Shown: positions 50,060 through 61,100 of the stretch, piece by piece
Numbering within the stretch: the stretch's first letter is position 1
Layout of the letters: every line of letters begins with the position of its first letter
NCBI RefSeq assembly: GCF_051401765.1
Contig: NW_027480422.1
Span: forward strand, 11,550,001-11,614,000
DNA length: 64,000 nt
Source: Calliopsis andreniformis
Lineage: Eukaryota > Arthropoda > Insecta > Hymenoptera > Andrenidae
Direction: 5' to 3'
Position numbers and translations under genes: made by a program
Notes under the pieces: generated by a model
What the model saw: the letters and a program-made list of their open reading frames with translations, nothing else
Told to the model about the DNA's origin: nothing
Databases searched by the model: none

Positions 50060-53000
50060 ATGAGTGTTTCATCGTATAGCACGAATAATTGGAACCAGTG
50101 GGAAAGTAATGGTCATTTCTACGTTCCGGGCAACATACGCTTCACTCTAGGGAGTTGCTCCACCACATCGAATAGCTACGGCCTTCGAAGTCAACGCCAG
50201 AAGCATAAAATACAATATAAAAGCAACAGTTTCTTCATCGTATAAAATGTATAATTCCAGACAGTGTGAAAGTAATGGCCATTTCTACGTTACGGGCAAC
50301 CTAGGTTTCACTCTAGGGCGTTGCTCCACCAGATCGAATAGTTCGGGCCTTAGAAGTCAACGCCCGAAGCATAAAATAGAATAAAAATACGACAGATTTT
50401 CCATCGTATAACAGGATTAATTGCAACCAGTGTGAAAGTGATGGTTATTTCTACGTTCCGGGCATCCTAGGCTTCACTTTAGGGTGTTGCACCACCAGAT
50501 CGAATAGCTAGGGATTTAGAAGTCAACGGCAGAAGCATAAAATACAAAACAAATACAACAGTTTTCCGTCGTATAAAACGAATAATTGCAAGCTGTGTGA
50601 AAGTTATGGTCATTTCTACGTTCCGGGCAACCTAGGCTTCACTCTAGGCAGTTGCTCCACCAGATCGAATTGTTAGGGCCTTAGAAGTCAACGGCAGAAG
50701 CATAAAATATAAAACAATTACAACACCTTTTCCATCATATAAAACGAATGATTGCAACCGGTGTGAAAGTTGTGGTCATTTCTACGTTCCGAGCAACCTA
50801 GGCTTCAGACTAGGGCGTTTCTCCAACAGATCGAATAGTTAGGGCCTTAGAAGTCAACGCCCGAAGCATAAAATACAATGAAAATGCAACAGTTTTTCAT
50901 CGTATAGCAGGTATAATTGCAACCAGTGTGAAAGTTATGGTCATTTCTACGTTCCGGGCAACCTAGGCCTCACCCTAGGGAGTTGCTCCACCACGTCGAA
51001 TAGCTACGGCCTTCGAAGTCAACGCCAGAAGCATAAAATACAATATAAATACAACAGTTTTTCCAGAGCATAAAACGAATAATTGCATCCAGAGTGAAAG
51101 TGATAGTCATTTCTACGCTCCGGGCAACCTAGGCTTCACTCTAGGGCGTTGCTCCACCAGATCGAATAGCTAGGGGCTTAGAATTCAACGCCAGAAGCAT
51201 AAAATACTCTATAAATACAACAGCTTTTCCATCGTATAAAACGAAAAATTGCAACCAGTGTGAAAGTTATGGTCATTTCTACATTCCGGGCAACCTAGGC
51301 TTCACTCTAGGGCGTTGCTCCACCAGGTCGAATATCTAGGGCCTTAGAAGTCTACGCCCGGAGCATAAAAAGCAAAATAAATACAGCAGTTTTTCTGTCG
51401 CATAAAACTAATAATTGCAAGCTGTGTGAAAGTTATGGTCATTTCTACGTTTCGGGCAACCTAGGCATCACTCTAGGCCGTTGCTCCACCAGATCGAATT
51501 GTTAGGGCCTTAGAAGTCAACGGCAGAAGCATAAAATATAAAACAATTACAACAGTTTTTCCATCGTATAAAACGAATGATTGCAACCGGTGTGAAAGTT
51601 GTGGTCATTTCTACGTTCCGAGCAACCTAGGCTTCAGACTAGGGCGTTTCTCCAACAGATCGAATAGTTAGGGCCTTAGAAGTCAACGCCCGAAGCATAA
51701 AATACCATAAAGATACAACAGTTTTTCCATCGTATAACAGGAGTAATTGCAACCAGTGTGAAAGTGATGGTCATTTCCACGTTCCGGGCAACCTAGACAT
51801 CGCTCTAGGGCATTGCTGCACCGGATCGAATAGTTAGGGCCTAAGAAGTCAACGCCAGAGGCATAAAACAGAATATAAATACAACAGCTGTTCCACCCTA
51901 TAAAACGAATAATTGCAACCAATGCGAAAGTGATAGTCATTTCTACGTTTCTGGTAACCTAGGATTCAATCTAGGGCGTTGTTCCACCACATCGAATAGC
52001 TAGGGCCTTAGAAGTCCACGCCAGAAGCATAAAATACGATATAAATACAACAGTTTTTCCATCGTATAAAACGAATAATTGCATCCAGAGTGAAAGTAAT
52101 AGTCATTTCTACGCTCCGGGCAACCTAGGCTTCACTCTAGGTCGTTGCTCCACCACATCGAATTGTTAGGGCCTTGGAGGTCAACGCCAGAATCATAAAA
52201 TACAAAACAAATGCAACAGTTCTTCCATCGTATAAAACGAATAATTGCAACCGGTGTGAAAGTTATGGTCATTTCTACGTTCCGGGCAACCTAGACTCCA
52301 GTCTCGGGCGTTGCTCCACCATACAGGATAGTTAGGGCCTTAGAAGTCAACGCCCGAAGCATAAAATAAAATGAAAATGCAACGGTTTTTGAATCGTATA
52401 ACACGAATAGTTGCAACCCGTTTGAAAGTGATTGTCATTTCTACGTTCCGGGCAACCCAGGCTTCACTCTAGGGCGTTGCTCCACCAGATCGAATAGCTA
52501 GGGCCTTAGAAGTCTACGCCCGGAGCATAAAATACAATAAAAATGCAGCTGTTTTTCCATCGCATAAAATGAACAATTGCAATCAGTGTGAAGGTAATGG
52601 TCATTTCTACGTTCCGGGCAACCTAGGCTTCGCTCTAGGGCGTTGCTTCACCAGATCGAATAGTTAGGGCCTAGGAAGTCAACGCCAGAAGCATAAAACA
52701 GAATATAAATACGACAGCCGTTCCATCGTATAAAACGAATAATTGCAGCCAATGTGAAAGTGATAGTCATTTCTTCGTTCCGCGCAACCTAGGATTCAAT
52801 CTAGGGCGTTGCACCACCAGATCGAATAGCTAGGGATTTAGAATTCAACGCCTGAAGCAAAAAGTACAATAAAAATACAACAGTCTTTCCATCGTATAAC
52901 AGGAATAACTGGAACCAGTGTGAAACTACTGATCATTTCTACGTTCCGGGCAACCTAGGCTTCACTCTAGGGCGTTGCTCCACCAGATCGAATAGTTAGG

Positions 53001-56000
53001 GCCTTAGAAGTCAACGCCCGAAGCATAAAATACAATAAATATACAACAGTTTTTTAATCGTATAAAACGCGTAATTGCAACCGGTGTGAAAGTTATGGTC
53101 ATTTCTACGTTCCGGGCAAACTAGGCTTCACTCTAGGGCGTTGCACCACCAGATCGAATAGCTAGGGATTTTGAATTCAACGCCAGAAGAAAAAAATACA
53201 ATAAAAATACAACAGTCTTTCCATCGTATAACAGGAATAACTGGAACCAGTGTGAAGGTACTAATCATTTCTACGTTCCGGACAACCTAGGCTTCACACT
53301 ATCGCGTTTGTCCACCAGATAGAATAGCTAGGGTCTTAAAATTCAACGCCAGAAGCATAAAATACAATAAAAATACAACAGTTTTTCATCATACAACAGG
53401 AATAATTGCAACCAGTGTGAAAGTAATTGTCATTTCTACGTTCCGGGAAACCTAGGCCTCACTCTAGGGAGTTGCTCCACCACATCGAATAGCTACGGCC
53501 TTAGAAGTCAACGACAGAAACATAAAATACAATATAAATACAACTGTTTTTCCATCGTATAAAATGAATAATTGCAAACAGTGTGGAAGTAATGGCCATT
53601 TTTACGTTCCGGGAAACCTAGGATTCACTCTAGGGCGTTGCTTCACCAGATGGAATAGTTAGGGTCTTAGAAGTCAACGCCCGAAGCATAAAATACAATG
53701 AAAGTGCAACAGTTTTTCCAACGTATAACACGAATAATTCTAACCACTATGAAAGTGATAGTCATCTCTAGGTCCCGGGCAAGCTAGGCTTCACTCTAGG
53801 GCGTCGCTCCAACAGATCGGATAGCTAGGGCCTTAGAAGTCAACGCCCGAAGCATAAAATACAATAAAGATACAACAGTTCTTCAATCGTATAAAACGAG
53901 TAATTGCAACCGGTGTGAAAGTTATGGTCATTTCGACGTTCCGGGCAACCTAGGCTTCACTCTAGGGCGTTGCAACACCAGAGCGAATAGCTAGGGATTT
54001 AGAATTCAACGCCAGAAGAAAAAAATACAATAAAAATACAACAGTCTTTCCATCGTATAACAGGAATAACTGGAACCAGTGTGAAAGTACTGATCATTTC
54101 TACGTTCCGGGCATCCTAGGCTTCACTCTAGGGAGTTGCTCCACCACATCGAATAGCTACGGCCTTTGAAGTCAAAGCCAGAAGCATAAAATACAATATA
54201 AATACAACAGTTTTTCCATCGTATAAAATGAATAATTGCAAACAGTGTGGTAGTAATGGCTATTTCTACGTTCCGGGCAACCTAGGCTACACTCTAGGGC
54301 GTTGCACCACCAGATCGAGTTGATAGGAATTTAGAAGTCAACGCCCGAAGCATAAAATACAATAAAGATACAACAGTTTTTCCATCGTATAAGAGGAGTA
54401 ATTGCAACCAGTGTGAAAGTGAAGGTCATTTCTACGTTCCGGGCAACCTAGGCTTCACTCTAGGGCGTTGTTCCACCAGATCGAGTAGATAGGAATTTAG
54501 AAGTCAACGCCCGAAGCATAAAATACAATAAGGATACATCAGTTTTTCCATCGTATAAGAGGAGTAATTGCAACCAGTGTAAATGTGATGGTCATTTCTA
54601 CGTTCCGGGCAACCTAGGCTTCACTCTAGGGCGTTGCTCCACCAGATCGAATAGTTAGGGCCTAAGAAGTGAACGCCAGAAGCATAAAACACAATATAAA
54701 TCCAACAGTTTTTCCATCGTATAAAACGAACAATTGCAACCAGTGTGAACGTAATGGTCATTTCTACGGTCCGGGCAACCTAGGCTTCACTCTAGGGCGT
54801 TGCTCCACCACATCGAATAGCTACGGCCTTAGCAGTCAACGCCAGCAGCATAAAATACAATACAAATAAAACAGTTTTTCCATCGTACAACAGGAATAAC
54901 TGCAACCAGTGTGAAAGTACTGGCCATTTCCACGTCCCGGGCAACCTAGGCTTCAGACTAGGGCGTTTCTCCACCAGATCGAATAGTTAGGGCCTTAGAA
55001 GTCAACGCACGAAGCATAAAATACAGTGAAGATACAACAGTTTTTCATCGTATAGCAGGAATAATTGCAACCAGTGTGAAAGTAATGGTCATTTCTACGT
55101 TCCGGCCGACCTAGGCTTCACTCTAGGGAGTTGTTCAACCAGATCGAATTGTTAGGTCCTTAGAGCTCAACGCCAGAAGCATAAAATACAAATCAAATAC
55201 AACAGTTTTTGCATCGTATAAAACGAGCAATTGCAACCGGTGTGAAAGTTATGCCCATTTCTACGTTCCGGGCAACCTAGGCTTCGCTCTAGGGCGTTGC
55301 TCCACCAGATCGAATAGTCAGAGCCTTAGAAGTCAACGCCCTAAGCACAAGATACAATGAAAATGCGACAGTTTTTCCATGGTATAAAATGAATAATTGC
55401 AATCAGTGTGAAGGTAATGGTCATTTCTACTTTCAGGGCAACCTAGGCTCCGCCCTAGGGCGTTGCTCCACCAGATCGAATAGTTAGGGCCTTAGAAGTC
55501 AACGCCAGAAGCATAAAATACAAAACAAATACAACAGTTTTCCGTCGTATAAAACGAATAATTGCAAGCTGTGTGAAAGTTATGGTCATTTCTACGTTCC
55601 GGGCAACCTAGGCTTCACTCTAGGCAGTTGCTCCACCAGATTGAATTGTTAGGGCCTTAGAAGTCAACGGCAGAAGCATAAAATATAAAACAATTACAAC
55701 ACCTTTTCCATCATATAAAACGAATGATTGCAACCGGTGTGAAAGTTGTGGTCATTTCTACGTTCCGAGCAACCTAGGCTTCAGACTAGGGCGTTTCTCC
55801 AACAGATCGAATAGTTAGGGCCTTAGAAGTCAACGCCCGAAGCATAAAATACAATGAAAATGCAACAGTTTTTCATCGTATAGCAGGTATAATTGCAACC
55901 AGTGTGAAAGTTATGGTCATTTCTACGTTCCGGGCAACCTAGGCCTCAGCCTAGGGAGTTGCTCCACCACGTCGAATAGCTACGGCCTTCGAAGTCAACG

Positions 56001-58185
56001 CCAGAAGCATAAAATACAATATAACTACAACAGTTTTTCCAGAGCATAAAACGAATAATTGCATCCAGAGTGAAAGTGATAGTCATTTCTACGCTCCGGG
56101 CAACCTAGGCTTCACTCTAGGGCGTTGCTCCACCAGATCGAATAGCTAGGGGCTTAGAATTCAACGCCAGAAGCATAAAATACTCTATAAATACAACAGC
56201 TTTTCCATCGTATAAAACGAAAAATTGCAACCAGTGTGAAAGTTATGGTCATTTCTACATTCCGGGCAACCTAGGCTTCACTCTGGGGCGTTGCTCCACC
56301 AGGTCGAATATCTAGGGCCTTAGAAGTCTACGCCCGGAGCATAAAAAGCAAAATAAATACAACAGTTTTTTTGTCGCATAAAACTAATAATTGCAAGCTG
56401 TGTGAAAGTTATGGTCATTTCTACGTTTCGGGCAACCTAGGCATCACTCTAGGCCGTTGCTCCACCAGATCGAATTGTTAGGGCCTTAGAAGTCAACGGC
56501 AGAAGCATAAAATATAAAACAATTACAACAGTTTTTCCATCGTATAACAGGAGTAATTGCAACCAGTGTGAAAGTGATGGTCATTTCCACGTTCCGGGCA
56601 ACCTAGACATCGCTCTAGGGCATTGCTGCACCGGATCGAATAGTTAGGGCCTAAGAAGTCAACGCCAGAAGCATAAAATACGATATAAATACAACAGTTT
56701 TTCCATCGTATAAAACGAATAATTGCATCCAGAGTGAAAGTAATAGTCATTTCTACGCTCCGGGCAACCTAGGCTTCACTCTAGGTCGTTGCTCCACCAC
56801 ATCGAATTGTTAGGGCCTTGGAGGTCAACGCCAGAATCATAAAATACAAAACAAATGCAACAGTTCTTCCATCGTATAAAACGAATAATTGCAACAGGTG
56901 TGAAAGTTATGGTCATTTCTACGTTCCGGGCAACCTAGACTCCAGTCTCGGCCGTTGCTCCACCATACAGGATAGTTAGGGCCTTAGAAGTCAACGCCCG
57001 AAGCATAAAATAAAATGAAAATGCAACGGTTTTTGAATCGTATAACACGAATAGTTGCAACCCGTTTGAAAGTGATTGTCATTTCTACGTTCCGGGCAAC
57101 CCAGGCTTCACTCTAGGGCGTTGCTCCACCAGATCGAATAGCTAGGGCCTTAGAAGTCTACGCCCGGAGCATAAAATACAATAAAAATGCAGCTGTTTTT
57201 CCATCGCATAAAATGAACAATTGCAATCAGTGTGAAGGTAATGGTCATTTCTACGTTCCGGGCAGCCTAGGCTTCGCTCTAGGGCGTTGCTTCACCAGAT
57301 CGAATAGTTAGGGCCTAGGAAGTCAACGCCAGAAGCATAAAACAGAATATAAATACGACAGCCGTTCCATCGTATAAAACGAATAATTGCAGCCAATGTG
57401 AAAGTGATAGTCATTTCTTCGTTCCGCGCAACCTAGGATTCAATCTAGGGCGTTGCACCACCAGATCGAATAGCTAGGGATTTAGAATTCAACGCCAGAA
57501 GAAAAAAATACAATAAAAATACAACAGTCTTTCCATCGTATAACAGGAATAACTGGAACCAGTGTGAAGGTACTAATCATTTCTACGTTCCGGACAACCT
57601 AGGCTTCACACTATCGCGTTTGTCCACCAGATAGAATAGCTAGGGTCTTAAAATTCAACGCCAGAAGCATAAAATACAATAAAAATACAACAGTTTTTCA
57701 TCATACAACAGGAATAATTGCAACCAGTGTGAAAGTAATTGTCATTTCTACGTTCCGGGAAACCTAGGCCTCACTCTAGGGAGTTGCTCCACCACATCGA
57801 ATAGCTACGGCCTTAGAAGTCAACGACAGAAGCATAAAATACAATATAAATACAACAGTTTTTCCATCGTATAAAATGAATAATTGCAAACAGTGTGGAA
57901 GTGATGGCCATTTTTACGTTCCGGGCAACCTAGGCTTCGCTCTAGGGCGTTGCTCCACCAGATCGAATAGTCAGAGCCTTAGAAGTCAACGCCCTAAGCA
58001 CAAAATACAATGAAAATGCGACAGTTTTTCCATGGTATAAAATGAATAATTGCAATCAGTGTGAACGTAATGGTCATTTCTACGTCCTGGGCAACCTAGG
58101 CTTCAGACTAGGGCGTTTCTCCACCAGATCCTATAGTTAGCGCGTTAGAAGACAACGCCCGAAGCATAAAATACAATGAAGATAC
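50060..58185 (+). repeat. Domain V unit 3: 49-mer (8,126 bp), eight-monomer deletion form
   Basis: Equals unit 2 without 41,011-42,338 (1,328 bp, exactly 8 x 166). Offsets of internal markers from the unit start are 2,951, 5,937 and 7,791 bp in unit 2, against 1,623, 4,609 and 6,463 here; each differs by 1,328. The junction is at about 50,464, inside ATTTCTACGTTCCGGGCA. Confidence 0.86.
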
Positions 58186-61100
58186 ATGAGTGTTTCATCG
58201 TATAGCACGAATAATTGGAACCAGTGGGAAAGTAATGGTCATTTCTACGTTCCGGGCAACATACGCTTCACTCTAGGGAGTTGCTCCACCACATCGAATA
58301 GCTACGGCCTTCGAAGTCAACGCCAGAAGCATAAAATACAATATAAAAGCAACAGTTTCTTCATCGTATAAAATGTATAATTCCAGACAGTGTGAAAGTA
58401 ATGGCCATTTCTACGTTACGGGCAACCTAGGTTTCACTCTAGGGCGTTGCTCCACCAGATCGAATAGTTCGGGCCTTAGAAGTCAACGCCCGAAGCATAA
58501 AATAGAATAAAAATACGACAGATTTTCCATCGTATAACAGGATTAATTGCAACCAGTGTGAAAGTGATGGTTATTTCTACGTTCCGGGCAACCTAGGCTT
58601 CACTCTAGGGCCTTGTTCCACCAGATCGAATTGTTAGGTCCTTAGAAGTCAACGCCAGAAGCATAAAATACAAAACAAATACAACAGTTTTTCCATCGTA
58701 TGAAAGGAGTAATTGCTACCGGTGTGAAAGTTATGGTCATTTCTACGTTTCGGGCAACCTATGATTTAATATATGGCGTTGTTCCACCAGATCGAATAGC
58801 AAGGGCCTAAGAAGTCAACGCCAGAGGCATATCATACAATATAAATACAACGGTTTTTCCATCGTATAAAACGAATAATTGCATCCAGTGTGCAAGTAAT
58901 GGCCAGTTCTACGTTCCGGGCAACCTACGCTTCACTGTAGGGCGTTGCTCCACCAGATCGAATAGTTAGGGCCTTAGAAGTCAACGCCCGAAGCATAAAA
59001 TACAATAAAGATACAACAGTCTTTCATCGTATAACAGGAATAATTGCAACCAGTGTGAAAGTAGTGGTCATTTCCACGTTCCGTGCAACCTAGGCTTCAC
59101 TCTAGGGCGTTGCTCCACCAGATCGAATAGTTAGGGCCTTAGAAGTCAACGCCCGAAGCATAAAATGCAATGAAAATGCACCAGTTTTTCCATCGTATAA
59201 CACGAATAATTCCAACCAGTCTGAAAGTGAAAGTCATATCTACGTTCCGGGCAACCTAGGCTTCAGACTAGGGCGTTCCTCCAACAGATCGAATAGTTTG
59301 GGCCTTAGAAGTCAACGCCCGAAGCATAAAATACAATAAAGATACAACAGTTTTTCCATCGTATAACAGGAATAATTGCAACCAGTGTGAAAGTAATGGT
59401 CATTCCTACGTTCCGGGCAACCTAGGCTTCACTCTAGGGCGTTGCTCCACCAGATCGAATATCTAGGGCCTTAGAAGTCTACGCCCGGAGCATAAAATAC
59501 AAAACAAATACAACAGTTTTTCCATCGTATAGAACGAATAATTGCAACCGGTGTGAAAGTTATGGTCATTTCTACGTTCCGGGCAGCCTAGGCTTCACTC
59601 TAGGGCGTTGCTCCACCGGGTGGAATAGTTAGTGCCTTACAAGTCAACGCCCGAAGCATATAATACAATGAAAATGCACCAGTTTTATCCATCGTATAAC
59701 ACGAATAATTCCAACCAGTGTGAAAGTGAAAGTCATATCTACGTTCCGGGCAACCTAGGCTTCAGACAAGGGCGTTTCTCCAACAGATCGAATAGTTAGG
59801 GCCTTAGAAGTCAACGCCCGGAGCATAAAATACAGTTAAAATACAACAGTTTTTCCATCGTATAAAATGAATAATAGCAACCGGTGTGAAAGTTATGGTC
59901 ATTTCTACGTTCCGGGCATCCTAGGCTTCACTTTAGGGTGTTGCACCACCAGATCGAATAGCTAGGGATTTAGAAGTCAACGGCAGAAGCATAAAATACA
60001 AAACAAATACAACAGTTTTCCGTCGTATAAAACGAATAATTGCAAGCTGTGTGAAAGTTATGGTCATTTCTACGTTCCGGGCAACCTAGGCTTCACTCTA
60101 GGCAGTTGCTCCACCAGATCGAATTGTTAGGGCCTTAGAAGTCAACGGCAGAAGCATAAAATATAAAACAATTACAACACCTTTTCCATCATATAAAACG
60201 AATGATTGCAACCGGTGTGAAAGTTGTGGTCATTTCTACGTTCCGAGCAACCTAGGCTTCAGACTAGGGCGTTTCTCCAACAGATGGAATAGTTAGGGCC
60301 TTAGAAGTCAACGCCCGAAGCATAAAATACAATGAAAATGCAACAGTTTTTCATCGTATAGCAGGTATAATTGCAACCAGTGTGAAAGTTATGGTCATTT
60401 CTACGTTCCGGGCAACCTAGGCCTCACCCTAGGGAGTTGCTCCACCACGTCGAATAGCTACGGCCTTCGAAGTCAACGCCAGAAGCATAAAATACAATAT
60501 AAATACAACAGTTTTTCCAGAGCATAAAACGAATAATTGCATCCAGAGTGAAAGTGATAGTCATTTCTACGCTCCGGGCAACCTAGGCTTCTCTCTAGGG
60601 CGTTGCTCCACCAGATCGAATAGCTAGGGGCTTAGAATTCAACGCCAGAAGCATAAAATACTCTATAAATACAACAGCTTTTCCATCGTATAAAACGAAA
60701 AATTGCAACCAGTGTGAAAGTTATGGTCATTTCTACATTCCGGGCAACCTAGGCTTCACTCTAGGGCGCTGCTCCACCAGGTCGAATATCTAGGGCCTTA
60801 GAAGTCTACGCCCGGAGCATAAAAAGCAAAATAAATACAGCAGTTTTTCTGTCGCATAAAACTAATAATTGCAAGCTGTGTGAAAGTTATGGTCATTTCT
60901 ACGTTTCGGGCAACCTAGGCATCACTCTAGGCCGTTGCTCCACCAGATCGAATTGTTAGGGCCTTAGAAGTCAACGGCAGAAGCATAAAATATAAAACAA
61001 TTACAACAGTTTTTCCATCGTATAAAACGAATGATTGCAACCGGTGTGAAAGTTGTGGTCATTTCTACGTTCCGAGCAACCTAGGCTTCAGACTAGGGCG

